Shown here one piece after another: positions 21,295-29,942 of a DNA stretch of 64,000 bases (the first letter of the stretch is position 1; the number at the start of each line of letters is the position of its first letter). The position numbers were made by a program, and so were the translations under genes. The DNA lies in contig NZ_FQXD01000015.1 in NCBI RefSeq assembly GCF_900129865.1, positions 46,031-110,030 on the forward strand, in the 5' to 3' direction. Below the pieces are notes generated by a model, which saw only the letters and a program-made list of their open reading frames with translations, did no database searches and was not told the DNA's origin. This DNA comes from Virgibacillus chiguensis. Its GTDB lineage: Bacteria; Bacillota; Bacilli; Bacillales; Amphibacillaceae.

Positions 21295-22587
21295 TTGCAA
21301 ATTCATGTTGTGTCTGCAGGAGATACGTTGTTTCAAATCGCTTCTACATACAGAACTTCTACGCAAGCAATTATTGATGCCAATGAGTTGGATGCACCTA
21401 ATAATTTAGTTATCGGTCAAGCGCTTGTCATTCCTATTATTGGACAATTTTACTTTGCTCAACCTGGAGATAGTTTATTTTCCATTGCCCAACAATTTAA
21501 CATACCTCTTGAAACGTTAGCACAAATAAACGGAATCTCGCCAGGAAATTTCATACCAGTGGGATTTCAATTATATATTCCGCCAGCACCTAAGACTCCA
21601 ATTACGACAAACGCATATATTGAGCCTTCCGGTGATACGGTGTCAGAAACCCTAAAGAATTCTGCTCGAAAAGCAGCGCCTTATTTAACTTATTTAGCTA
21701 TTTTCAGCTACCGTGTAGGCCGCGATGGCAGTCTAACACCACCGCCGTTAAATGGTCTAGCTGACATTGCTGAACAAAATAATGTAGCAAAAATGCTTGT
21801 TGTAACCAACCTAGAAGGAGGAGAGTTCAGTCCGGAACTTGGGCATATTATCGTTACCGTACAAAGCGTACAAAATACGTTGCTTGATAATATTATTAAT
21901 ACAGCAACTACACAAGGGTATAAGGATGTCCATTTTGATTTTGAATTTTTACCAAGCGAAGATCGTGAAGCATATAATGCATTTTTACGGAAAGCAAAAG
22001 AAAGGCTGTCTCAAGCAGGCTTATTAATGTCCACTGCATTAGCACCAAAAACACGAGCCGATCAACCAGGACAATGGTATGAAGCCCATGATTATGCAGT
22101 ACATGGGGAGGTTGCTGACTTTGTTGTCTTAATGACCTATGAATGGGGATATACGTATGGTCCACCATTAGCTGTTTCACCTATCAACGAAGTACGAAAG
22201 GTAGTAGATTATGCACTCACAGTAATTCCAGCGAACAAAATCTTATTAGGGCAAAACTTATATGGTTATAACTGGACATTGCCTTATGCTGCTGATAACG
22301 GAAAACCCGCTCAAGCCGTAAGTCCACAGCGAGCTATTACCATTGCACGAGAAAATAATGCGGAAATTATGTTTGATCAAGGAGCACAAGCACCGTTTTT
22401 CACCTATACGGATGAGGCAGGGACAAGACATGAAGTATGGTTTGAGGATGCAAGGTCGATTCAGGCAAAGTTTAATTTAATCAAGGAATTAGGGTTGTTA
22501 GGCATTTCTTATTGGAAAATAGGGCTTGCCTTCCCGCAAAATTGGTTATTATTACAAGATCAATTTACGATTACAAAATTAGAATAA
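21295..22587 (+). CDS. yaaH: Spore cortex-type glycosidase YaaH/SleL (2x LysM + GH18)
   Basis: Peptidoglycan N-acetylglucosaminidase-family protein found in spores. Two LysM modules (residues ~1-47 and 51-95, each with GD(T/S)LF.IA) target it to the cortex. A GH18 barrel follows, with the catalytic DxxDxDxE equivalent near DVHFDFEFLP. No signal peptide, as in SleL/YaaH, which reach the cortex from the mother cell. 430 residues; TTG start behind AAAGGAGGGA. Neighbour of yaaI as in B. subtilis. Confidence 0.92.
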   Translation: MQIHVVSAGDTLFQIASTYRTSTQAIIDANELDAPNNLVIGQALVIPIIGQFYFAQPGDSLFSIAQQFNIPLETLAQINGISPGNFIPVGFQLYIPPAPKTPITTNAYIEPSGDTVSETLKNSARKAAPYLTYLAIFSYRVGRDGSLTPPPLNGLADIAEQNNVAKMLVVTNLEGGEFSPELGHIIVTVQSVQNTLLDNIINTATTQGYKDVHFDFEFLPSEDREAYNAFLRKAKERLSQAGLLMSTALAPKTRADQPGQWYEAHDYAVHGEVADFVVLMTYEWGYTYGPPLAVSPINEVRKVVDYALTVIPANKILLGQNLYGYNWTLPYAADNGKPAQAVSPQRAITIARENNAEIMFDQGAQAPFFTYTDEAGTRHEVWFEDARSIQAKFNLIKELGLLGISYWKIGLAFPQNWLLLQDQFTITKLE

Positions 22588-22699
22588 CCGTACACGCTAA
22601 CTTTTGCTTCAAAAACGTGGACTACATGATAAAGCCTAAAAAAGCTTCCACATTCTCTGCCTTGAAGCAATTGGAAGTTTCCTTATTACTATGAGCTTT

Positions 22700-22790
22700 A
22701 TTAGAAAAACTTGGCAGTCACCCAGTTGCTGGTCTCTGGAGCCGGACGTGGCTTATTCCGTTATTTCATTATCCCAAAACACAGATTTTT
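22700..22790. repeat. RepA fragment (3' block only)
   Basis: 'cagttgctggtctctggagc' followed by 'cggacgtggcttattc' matches the last block of the long RepA copy at 58060-58110. The earlier blocks are missing. No gene between yaaH and the PfpI gene. Confidence 0.5.
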
Positions 22791-22812
22791 AAAGCTTTAT
22801 CATCTACTAAAA

Positions 22813-22847
22813 AATAAGCCCTCCACTACAAGAGGACTTATTTTTTG
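22813..22847 (-). terminator. Bidirectional terminator after the PfpI-family gene
   Basis: AATAAG.CCTC (22813-22823) pairs with GAGGACTTATT (22832-22842), with T runs on both strands. Confidence 0.75.
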
Positions 22848-22855
22848 TACCTATT

Positions 22856-23371
22856 TTATTTTAATACATTTAAAGACTCCCGATTAAAAGCGGGAATGTC
22901 ATCTGGCTGGCGACTTGTAACGAGTTGGTTTTGGCAAACAACTACTTCTTCATCTACAACCTTGGCGCCTGCATACTCCATATCCACTTGGATGGATTTA
23001 AATCCAGTTGCTTTTCTTCCTTCCAATGTTTTCGCTGTAATTAACAGCTGTGGACCATGACAAATGGCAAAAACGGGTTTTTTCTCGTCCATAAAATGCT
23101 TGGCAAATGTGACAAAGCGTTCATCTGCGCGCAGCATATCAGGAGAAAAACCACCCGGAATAAACAGCGCATCAAAGTCACTCGGATTAACATCGTCAAT
23201 TCCATAATCAATCGTAACGGTAACTTGGTTGTTTTTCCCTGTTACTTGTTTCCCTTTTTCTTTTTCAATTGTAACTACTTCATGTCCAGCATCTTGAAAA
23301 GCTTTGGCTGGATCTGTATATTCTACATCCTCAAACATATCTGTGATGACAGTTGCAATTCTTTTACTCAC
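22856..23371 (-). CDS. DJ-1/PfpI family protein (YfkM-like)
   Basis: Class I glutamine-amidotransferase-like fold of the PfpI/DJ-1 family. The reactive Cys104 sits in the nucleophile elbow AICHGP, with His105 beside it and the acidic elbow partner near residue 14. 171 residues. B. subtilis members (YfkM, YraA) are general-stress proteins proposed to repair glycated proteins or act as peptidases. GTG start at 23371 with an AAAGGAGGAATC site. It is a monocistronic unit ending in a terminator. Confidence 0.85.
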   Translation of the reverse strand: MSKRIATVITDMFEDVEYTDPAKAFQDAGHEVVTIEKEKGKQVTGKNNQVTVTIDYGIDDVNPSDFDALFIPGGFSPDMLRADERFVTFAKHFMDEKKPVFAICHGPQLLITAKTLEGRKATGFKSIQVDMEYAGAKVVDEEVVVCQNQLVTSRQPDDIPAFNRESLNVLK

Positions 23372-23434
23372 AAACGATTCCTCCTTTATGAATATTACAT
23401 AAGTACTTTTTCCCGAAAATCACAAATTAAAACA

Positions 23435-23869
23435 TCATATCCCCATAAGCTTACGCAATGCTTGTTCATTATGGATTAAATCCTTTAATGTATATGTATC
23501 TAACACTTGAAAAAAAGCCATTAATGCTTGATTTAGTGCATGTTTTAAAGTGCAAGCTGGAGAAATAACACAGTGATTCGTTTCCTTATCAAAACACTCC
23601 AATAATACAAAATCGTCTTCCAATGTTCGAACTAATTGACCGATATTGATTTCCTCCGCTGGCTTTGCTAAACGGAGACCGCCATGCCTGCCACGAATGG
23701 ATTCGATCAGTCCTAATTTCGTCAAGTTATGAACGACCTTTCGTAAGTGCTCCTGTGATATATGATAAACAGTAGAAATTTCCTTAATCGTGGTTAATTC
23801 CTGTTCTGTTTTCATTCCAGCCAATATTAATACTCGAAGGGAGAAGTCGGTGTATTTTTTAAGATTCAT
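23435..23869 (-). CDS. nsrR: Nitric-oxide-sensing repressor NsrR (Rrf2 family)
   Basis: Rrf2-type winged helix-turn-helix protein whose [4Fe-4S] cluster is destroyed by NO. Cluster ligands match known NsrR: D8, C92, C100 and C106. Start MNLKKYTDFS at 23869 (144 residues) is preferred to an upstream ATG because an AGGTGA site precedes it and the D8 register is then right. It is divergent from hmp, with a large palindrome between them, so NsrR most likely represses hmp and perhaps itself. Confidence 0.92.
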   Translation of the reverse strand: MNLKKYTDFSLRVLILAGMKTEQELTTIKEISTVYHISQEHLRKVVHNLTKLGLIESIRGRHGGLRLAKPAEEINIGQLVRTLEDDFVLLECFDKETNHCVISPACTLKHALNQALMAFFQVLDTYTLKDLIHNEQALRKLMGI

Positions 23870-23957
23870 TTTGTCACCTGCTATATAATGGTTTTTGTTT
23901 TTCACAATATTGTAACACAAATGTGATGGAAGTGGTTTTATATCATGTTCTTTCATT

Positions 23958-23996
23958 ATACAATAAAGATGTATTCAAAATACATCTTTATTGTAT
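23958..23996. promoter_or_regulatory. NsrR operator upstream of hmp
   Basis: A perfect 17-bp inverted repeat with a 5-nt spacer, whose centre GATGTATTCAAAATACATC closely fits the NsrR consensus (AAGATGYATTTNAAATRCATCTT type). It ends 13 bp before the hmp start, so bound NsrR would block both the promoter and early transcription. Confidence 0.85.
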
Positions 23997-24009
23997 GGGA
24001 GGATTTTTT

Positions 24010-25242
24010 ATGGAAACAACGGCAAAAACCAAATTAGATGAACAAAGTAAGCAATTGATTAAAGCTACAGTTCCAATTTTACAAAAGCAAGGGACAGCTA
24101 TTACAAAGCGATTCTATCAACTTATGTTAAGCAATCACCCCGAGTTAAATCACCTTTTCAATCAAACGAATCAACGACGTGGCGATCAACCTATCGCATT
24201 AGCCAATACGGTGTACGCAGCTGCAGCAAACATTGACCAGTTAGAAAAAATCGTACCTCACGTCCGGCAAATTGCCCATAAGCATCGAAGTTTAAACGTA
24301 AAACCAGACCAATATCCGATTGTTGGGAAATACTTATTATTAGCGATGAAAGATGTCTTAGGAGATGTAGCGAGTGATGAAATAATTGCTGCGTGGGAAA
24401 AAGCATACAGTATCATTGCGCAACTATTTATCGACATGGAGCAACAGCTATATGAAGAAGCTGAAGCACAAACTGGTGGATGGACAGGATTCCGTAATTT
24501 TAAAGTCATTCAAAAAATAAAAGAAAGCGACGTCATTACATCGTTTTATTTGCAACCTGAAGATGGCCTTGCCATTCCTGATTTTTTTCCCGGGCAGTAT
24601 ATCACGCTGAAAGCAGAGATTCCAGAAGAACCTTACACCCATCTACGCCAATACAGCTTATCTACATCACCTAACAAAGATCACTACCGAATTAGTGTTA
24701 AACGTGAAGCCGGTGATGCCAAAACTCCAAACGGAAAGGTATCCAATTTCCTACACGAATCGGTGAACGAAGGAAGTGTTTTACCACTTACAGCGCCAGC
24801 TGGTGATTTCTTTCTAAATAGAAACGATAACAGACCTATCGTGCTCCTTAGTGGTGGAGTAGGAATAACACCAATGATGAGCATGTTGGAAACAGTCATT
24901 CATACACAACCGAATAGAAAAGTAGTCTTTATTCATGCTGCAAAATCAGGTAATTATCACGCATTTAAGGATCGTGTAAATACAATTAGTAAGCAACATA
25001 CAAATGTTTCAAGCTATACTTTATATAGTCAACCTGAAAACGAGCATCCATGTGATGTAAATGGCTATATCAGTTACAACTGGCTACACTCTGTTTTGCC
25101 AACTACCAATGCATCCTTTTATTTCTGCGGTCCAAAAGGCTTTATGCAAACAACATTGCTTATCCTCAAACAATTACATGTAGACGATGCAGATATCCAT
25201 TATGAGGTTTTTGGCCCCGCGGCAGATATGAGCGCTTCGTAA
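24010..25242 (+). CDS. hmp: Flavohemoprotein (nitric oxide dioxygenase) Hmp
   Basis: Converts NO to nitrate using O2 and NAD(P)H. The N-terminal globin domain (~1-140) has proximal His90 (IAHKH). Next come the FAD domain with RQYSLS and the NAD domain with GGVGITPM and the terminal CGP...FGP motifs. 410 residues from the ATG at 24010 (GGGAGGA site). Controlled by the adjacent NsrR palindrome. Standard length, nothing missing. Confidence 0.95.
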   Translation: METTAKTKLDEQSKQLIKATVPILQKQGTAITKRFYQLMLSNHPELNHLFNQTNQRRGDQPIALANTVYAAAANIDQLEKIVPHVRQIAHKHRSLNVKPDQYPIVGKYLLLAMKDVLGDVASDEIIAAWEKAYSIIAQLFIDMEQQLYEEAEAQTGGWTGFRNFKVIQKIKESDVITSFYLQPEDGLAIPDFFPGQYITLKAEIPEEPYTHLRQYSLSTSPNKDHYRISVKREAGDAKTPNGKVSNFLHESVNEGSVLPLTAPAGDFFLNRNDNRPIVLLSGGVGITPMMSMLETVIHTQPNRKVVFIHAAKSGNYHAFKDRVNTISKQHTNVSSYTLYSQPENEHPCDVNGYISYNWLHSVLPTTNASFYFCGPKGFMQTTLLILKQLHVDDADIHYEVFGPAADMSAS

Positions 25243-25548
25243 CTTTTTTCTATTCTGTTTTGAAGCTTGTATTAACATTTGGAAATAAAGTGATCTTCCA
25301 TCAGTGGGGGATTTATCCCTCACTGTTGCGAATAACCATTTGTCACGAAATCTTTATGGAGTAATTCTTCCATTTTCTTAAACTTTAACTCCTAAAAAAT
25401 TTTACCCTTTGCTATAGTATAGCGGTGATCTAAATATCCTAGGAACTTAGTTTCTTTTATCGTCCTCTTAGACTTATCTTGAAGGAGTAATTTTACTACA
25501 GTATTCGGAATAAAACCTAAACTATTGTTGAAGCAAAGGAAATAACAC

Positions 25549-25583
25549 ATGGATAACACAAGCTCAGTCAGTGTGTTATCCAT
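25549..25583. terminator. 12-bp perfect hairpin between hmp and methyltransferase genes
   Basis: ATGGATAACACA (25549-25560) pairs with TGTGTTATCCAT (25572-25583). It lies between two convergent genes, but the T tracts are poor on both sides. The rest of the 355-bp gap shows no gene. Confidence 0.5.
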
Positions 25584-25597
25584 TAACCCTCACCAAC

Positions 25598-26206
25598 CTA
25601 CCGAGCTGTTTTCTGAACGGCTACTTGCACAACATGGCACAGACCTGAGTGTCTCTTTCCTTCATGTCGTTCGGCCTCTCCATAATAAAAATGAATCCAT
25701 TTATGACCATCTAACCAGTTCAACATATCTACAGGACGATATAACATCGATTTCTCCTTTGGCCCTCCACTTTTATATGCTAATTGATCCTCCGAGTAAA
25801 CTTCGAATAGGAGATAGCCACCCGTTTTGAGCGAGTTCAACATATTATTAATAAAAAAGACTTGCTTTTCTCTAGGAACATGCCCAAACACCATAAAAGC
25901 AGCGTCATATTGTTGCACAGGTACGCTTTCTGTGGTAAGGTCTTTAACTACGGTTTGAACAGCTACATCTTTTTCTTGAGCGAGTTGGGTTGTTTTTTTA
26001 AGCCCTACCGTGGATTGATCATATGCTGTTACATGATGCCCACATTCTGCTAAATATACCGCATTTCTACCTTCCCCTTCTGCAAAACAGGCTACTTTCA
26101 AACCTGCTGCAAGCATCTCATTCATGGAACGAATAAACGCATTTGCTGTTTTGCCATACACAAACTCATTTTCTGAGAAACTTTCATCCCAAAATTCCTT
26201 TGACAT
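25598..26206 (-). CDS. Class I SAM-dependent methyltransferase
   Basis: Cytoplasmic methyltransferase of the TehB/tellurite-resistance-like group (inference). The SAM-binding loop is VACFAEGEGRNAVYLAECGH (residues ~38-57), then TAYDQS and a downstream FEVYSEDQ segment. The ATG at 26206 (202 residues) follows AAGGAGAGG; an ATG 21 bases earlier overlaps that site and is rejected. The substrate is not predictable. Monocistronic. Confidence 0.82.
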   Translation of the reverse strand: MSKEFWDESFSENEFVYGKTANAFIRSMNEMLAAGLKVACFAEGEGRNAVYLAECGHHVTAYDQSTVGLKKTTQLAQEKDVAVQTVVKDLTTESVPVQQYDAAFMVFGHVPREKQVFFINNMLNSLKTGGYLLFEVYSEDQLAYKSGGPKEKSMLYRPVDMLNWLDGHKWIHFYYGEAERHEGKRHSGLCHVVQVAVQKTAR

Positions 26207-26319
26207 TGTTTCCTCTCCTTGCTTCATTATCGATTAAGTAGTTATATATCATAAAATACCCCTATATGTAATGTAACAGATAAGCACAAGATGCGAAATA
26301 AAAGGGGCTTCTATTGTTT

Positions 26320-26892
26320 TTACGTGACATAAATCTTTAGCTTCTTCCACGTAGATTGCCAATTCTTCTTATTTACTCTTTGTCGATAGATTTGCATTCT
26401 TTTCTCGTTTCGCAAAAAATACGGAGTCGGTTTTACTTCTAACTGAAGAACATCTTCTATGCCATGTGGGGCTGTTAAAATAACATTTTCATGCTGATCT
26501 AGCCTTACCCCTAATGCAGTTGCAGTTTCTGGAAACTTGGCGATAGCATCTTCGGATGAAAGATATGGTGGAACGTGATTTCTAGTATGCATTCTTGCTT
26601 GGTTTTTCACCGACCATGGAAGAGCAGGCAAAATATGATGAAGTTTCTCTTCTAATTGTTTATCTATATCTTCTGCCGTGTGTTGATGATTAAAATAAAT
26701 GACATCAATATCAGGAAGTGGTGTCTTTTCTATTCCATGCAATGTATCCCAAATTTTCGTCCTTACAAAACCAGCACATACCCAGCAATCTGGTAAATCA
26801 AGTGACATAACTGCTTTTAATACCGTCATCATTTCAACGTCTTGCCCAATAGCGTTCATAATATCTTGTTTCGTTGCTAACAAATGTCTCAC
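26320..26892 (-). CDS. Nucleotidyltransferase-fold protein (COG3575/NTP_transf_6)
   Basis: 190-residue protein of a conserved uncharacterised family with a minimal nucleotidyltransferase core. Visible motifs are CWVCAGFVRTKIWD (~36-49), LPDIDVIYF (metal-binding DxD, ~60-68) and the C-terminal PTPYFLRNEKRMQIYRQRV. Biological role unknown. No signal or membrane segment. Single gene. Confidence 0.75.
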   Translation of the reverse strand: MRHLLATKQDIMNAIGQDVEMMTVLKAVMSLDLPDCWVCAGFVRTKIWDTLHGIEKTPLPDIDVIYFNHQHTAEDIDKQLEEKLHHILPALPWSVKNQARMHTRNHVPPYLSSEDAIAKFPETATALGVRLDQHENVILTAPHGIEDVLQLEVKPTPYFLRNEKRMQIYRQRVNKKNWQSTWKKLKIYVT

Positions 26893-27104
26893 CCCTCTAT
26901 TTGTACATCATAGCACCTATTACATAGATGTAGGCTATTTTACGCTAGTTAGTATTGCATCTTTACATTTTCAGCAATCGGGTTTATTTGTGAAAATTGA
27001 AGACAGAAAACAAAATTAAAATATCATCTTTGGTATTATAATCTATCTAGTTTAAAATGGATTGCAACATAATTTACCCAATCCCTTTTTTGTATTGTGC
27101 AGAA

Positions 27105-27200
27105 TTATTTCCTGAAATACCTCAATAAACCGACTATGCATAAAAAAATTAAAGCAAAGCTTCCAATAAATCCAAGTAGCATAAATAATATGAAATCCAA
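27105..27200 (-). CDS. 31-residue single-span membrane peptide
   Basis: Short frame: TTG at 27200, TAA at 27105-27107. It is preceded by a perfect AAAGGAGG nine bases upstream. The product has an acidic start (MDF), one ~23-residue hydrophobic helix with Gly/Ser, and a basic end (LLRYFRK), i.e. an N-out/C-in membrane peptide. No family recognised. The ribosome-binding site, spacing and clean membrane profile make it a credible gene, upstream of the acsA terminator. Confidence 0.5.
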   Translation of the reverse strand: MDFILFMLLGFIGSFALIFLCIVGLLRYFRK

Positions 27201-27231
27201 GATTTTATTCCTCCTTTTTCCAAGCGCGATA

Positions 27232-27266
27232 AAAACTGGTCATCCAACTGTGGGATAACCAGTTTT
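27232..27266 (-). terminator. Terminator of acsA
   Basis: AAAACTGGT (27232-27240) pairs with ACCAGTTTT (27258-27266), with an inner ATCC/GGAT extension. The minus strand continues TTTTT. Confidence 0.8.
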
Positions 27267-27274
27267 GTTACATC

Positions 27275-28990
27275 TTATTCTTCTAATGTAGATGTATCGC
27301 CTGTTGGCAATCCGAGTTCCCAGGATTTTAATAAACGCCGCATGATCTTTCCACTCCGCGTTTTCGGAATAGAATCTTTTACTTCTAACTCACGAGGAGC
27401 AGCATGTGCGCTTAAACCTGTTTTCACAAACTGCCTTATTTCTTCTCGCAAAGCTTCTGAATCCTCATAGCCTTCATTTAAAGTAATAAAGGCTTTAACA
27501 ATTTCTCCTCGTTCTGGATGCGGCTTGCCGATTACACCAGCTTCTGCAACAGCTGGGTGCTCAATGAGCTTGCTTTCTACTTCAAATGGACCTACTCGTT
27601 CTCCTGATGTATTAATGACATCATCTAAACGACCCTGAAACCAAAAATAACCATCTTCGTCTTTATAAGCACTATCGCCAGACACGTACCAATCTTGGAT
27701 AAAATAGCTTTCAAACTTTCCAGGGTTATTCCAAATGGCGCGCATCATCGATGGCCAGCCTTTTTTAATGGCTAAATTCCCCATTTGATATGGTGGTAAT
27801 TCATTTCCTTCATTATCAACAATGGATGCCTCAATACCCGGTAGCGGTTTCCCCATAGAACCAGGCCGTATTTCCATAGATGGGAAGTTTACAATAATAT
27901 GTGCCCCCGTTTCTGTCATCCACCATGTATCGTGAATACGAAGGTGAAAGGCCTTCAATCCCCATGAAATTACTTCTGGGTTTAAAGGTTCACCAACACT
28001 CAAGATATGACGTAATGCAGAAAGATCATAATTTTCAACTGTCTCCTTACCGGCACTAACGAGCTTACGTAATGCGGTTGGTGCTGTATACCATACCGTA
28101 ACGCAATATTTTTCAAGTGTATGGTACCAATCATCAGGCGTAAACCTACCACCACGAACGACATTCGTCACGCCATGAAGCCAAGGGGCAAAAATACCAT
28201 AGCTTGTGCCTGTTACCCAACCAGGATCGGCAGTACACCAATAAGTATCGTCTTCCTTTAAATCCAACACCCAATCGCCCGATGCATAGTGCTGTATCAT
28301 CGCATGATGCACGTGATAGACCCCTTTTGGTTTTCCAGTAGATCCAGAGGTATAATGAAGCAGCATACCATCCTCTAGATCAACCCATTCCATTTCTGTT
28401 TGATCGCTAGCGGCTTTCATTTCCTCGTGATATTGAATGTATGATTCCACCTTTCCCTCGTAATCGCCAACTAGAACAATTTTCTCAAGTGCTGGTAAAT
28501 CAGCTTGTGGTACGCGCGCCAATAAATCAGGCGTTGTAATCAGCATTTTCGCCTCACTATCTTGAAGACGATCTCTAACTGCCTGCTCCATAAATGCTTC
28601 AAATAAAGGCCCTGCAATGGCACCAACTTTTAAGATACCAAAGAAAGCAGCATAAAACTCTGGCGTTCTCGGCATAAATAAAAATACACGATCTCCTTTT
28701 TTTATTCCATATTTCCGTAATACATTTGCAAATTTATTACTCTCATGACGTAGATCATTAAATGTCAGCTTCTCCTCACGGTCCGGTGATGAAAATAACA
28801 GTGCAGTCTGATTGCTTTTATTTGGGTTATCAGCATGACGATCAACAGCTTCATAAGCCATATTCACCTTTCCTGTTTCAAACCAGGAAAAATTCGTTTT
28901 TATGCTCTCCCAAGCAAATGATTCTTTCATACAATTATAATCTTTTAAATTATGATTTCCCTCTCTAGCAGGGATTTTTTTCATTTCCAC
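27275..28990 (-). CDS. acsA: Acetyl-CoA synthetase AcsA
   Basis: Activates acetate to acetyl-CoA through acetyl-AMP. ANL-superfamily motifs: P-loop LHYTSGSTGKPKGV (~212-225), the adenylate site DTWWMTETG, SGDSAYKDEDGY and the C-terminal acetylatable lysine in PKTRSGKIMRR. 571 residues, collinear with B. subtilis AcsA. GTG at 28990 is chosen from the AGGGGTGA spacing; ATG at 28984 is also possible. A cre site lies 25 bp upstream. The acu genes, next to acsA in B. subtilis, are not here. Confidence 0.95.
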   Translation of the reverse strand: MEMKKIPAREGNHNLKDYNCMKESFAWESIKTNFSWFETGKVNMAYEAVDRHADNPNKSNQTALLFSSPDREEKLTFNDLRHESNKFANVLRKYGIKKGDRVFLFMPRTPEFYAAFFGILKVGAIAGPLFEAFMEQAVRDRLQDSEAKMLITTPDLLARVPQADLPALEKIVLVGDYEGKVESYIQYHEEMKAASDQTEMEWVDLEDGMLLHYTSGSTGKPKGVYHVHHAMIQHYASGDWVLDLKEDDTYWCTADPGWVTGTSYGIFAPWLHGVTNVVRGGRFTPDDWYHTLEKYCVTVWYTAPTALRKLVSAGKETVENYDLSALRHILSVGEPLNPEVISWGLKAFHLRIHDTWWMTETGAHIIVNFPSMEIRPGSMGKPLPGIEASIVDNEGNELPPYQMGNLAIKKGWPSMMRAIWNNPGKFESYFIQDWYVSGDSAYKDEDGYFWFQGRLDDVINTSGERVGPFEVESKLIEHPAVAEAGVIGKPHPERGEIVKAFITLNEGYEDSEALREEIRQFVKTGLSAHAAPRELEVKDSIPKTRSGKIMRRLLKSWELGLPTGDTSTLEE

Positions 28991-29014
28991 GTGTCATCAC
29001 CCCTAATGTTTTAA

Positions 29015-29028
29015 TGGTATCGGTTACA
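29015..29028 (-). promoter_or_regulatory. CcpA-binding cre site of acsA
   Basis: On the minus strand TGTAACCGATACCA matches 13 of 14 positions of TGWAANCGNTNWCA. B. subtilis acsA is under CcpA repression, which supports the call. Confidence 0.7.
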
Positions 29029-29514
29029 AAAAGCCTGCTGTTTACTTCAGTTTACCTTCTATAAATCTAAACTCGAAACAAAAGGATGCACTCTTTTAAA
29101 TTATGAAAACATTTTGGTAACTACTATTATTTTAGAACATTTTGTGACATTTTTAAAGTGATATCTAAACTTTCAGCCTATCTATATGGAGAAAAAAGCG
29201 GATATATTTACTTTTAAGCTAAGATACCAGTGAGGAGGAGCAGTTTGCTATATCATTTTCCTAGTCAATATTGTGTAAAAAGAAACCCCAGCACCCTTAA
29301 TAAATGACAGACTAGTCCTTTTCGTTCAATAAAATTTACCTATTATTGGGATTTTTTCGCTTTTTTAACAGGACTTATAGCACTTGTAATCGCAGCGCAT
29401 AAGTCTTAATATTATGACAAGTTGTTTTATGAATGAATTAACACATAAAATAATTCACCTTCGTTCAGCCTACCAAGAATATCCTATTAACTAAGTTTGA
29501 CTAGCTACTTGTAG

Positions 29515-29605
29515 AAAAACGTAGCTCACCCCAAGTCTTTAGCAAAAGCTTTTCGTTTTTCTTATGCTATAAACCCTAAAATTTTATACTTTTGTATAAA
29601 AAAAC
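29515..29605. repeat. RepB copy upstream of the SDP-like locus
   Basis: 'gtagctcaccccaagtcttt' then 'agcaaaagctttt...ctataaaccctaaaattttatac'. Together with 29728-29825 this is a pair of RepB copies in the ~860-bp gap between acsA and 29853, which otherwise shows no gene. Confidence 0.55.
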
Positions 29606-29727
29606 ATCTTCTTAGCTAGAAATCCATTTTCATACTAAATGGTGGTTCACTCCATGCTAGTCATGGTGGGTTCGTATAGGATAAAAATAAGTCAACTCTC
29701 AAAATTTCATTATATTCACCTTAGAAT

Positions 29728-29825
29728 AGAAAAACTTGGCTTGATGCCAAGTCTTATAGCGAAAGGCTTTGTTCTTCTTATACGATAAACGCTAAAAATT
29801 TTATACTTCCTATAGTGCAAAGAAT
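29728..29825. repeat. RepB copy with perfect hairpin
   Basis: Begins with ACTTGGC-ttgat-GCCAAGT, a perfect 7-bp hairpin. It continues 'cttatagcgaaaggc...acgataaacgctaaaaattt' and ends in 'tatacttcctatagtgcaaa', the consensus RepB tail. Confidence 0.65.
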
Positions 29826-29852
29826 GCCTACATTATTTAAAGGAGGCGATTC

Positions 29853-29930
29853 ATGAATAGAATTTAGAGGAATACAGTTTTGGTCATTGTTGCTATTGTT
29901 GCTTTTGTTTTAGTTTTTATATTTAATTAG
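29853..29930 (+). pseudogene. Small hydrophobic peptide gene interrupted by an amber codon
   Basis: An ATG at 29853 with a perfect AAAGGAGGCGAT site opens MNRI, then TAG (29865-29867), then continues in frame as RNTVLVIVAIVAFVLVFIFN to a stop at 29928. Reading through would give a 25-residue membrane peptide; the TAG would be CAG (Gln) by one transition. A TTG at 29880 could restart translation. It lies 12 bp before the SDP-like precursor gene and may have been part of that operon. Confidence 0.45.
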
Positions 29931-29942
29931 GAGGATGATTTG

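Noticed and set aside
25549..25830. 93-codon plus-strand frame
   Set aside because: Starts inside a terminator hairpin and runs antisense to the methyltransferase gene.
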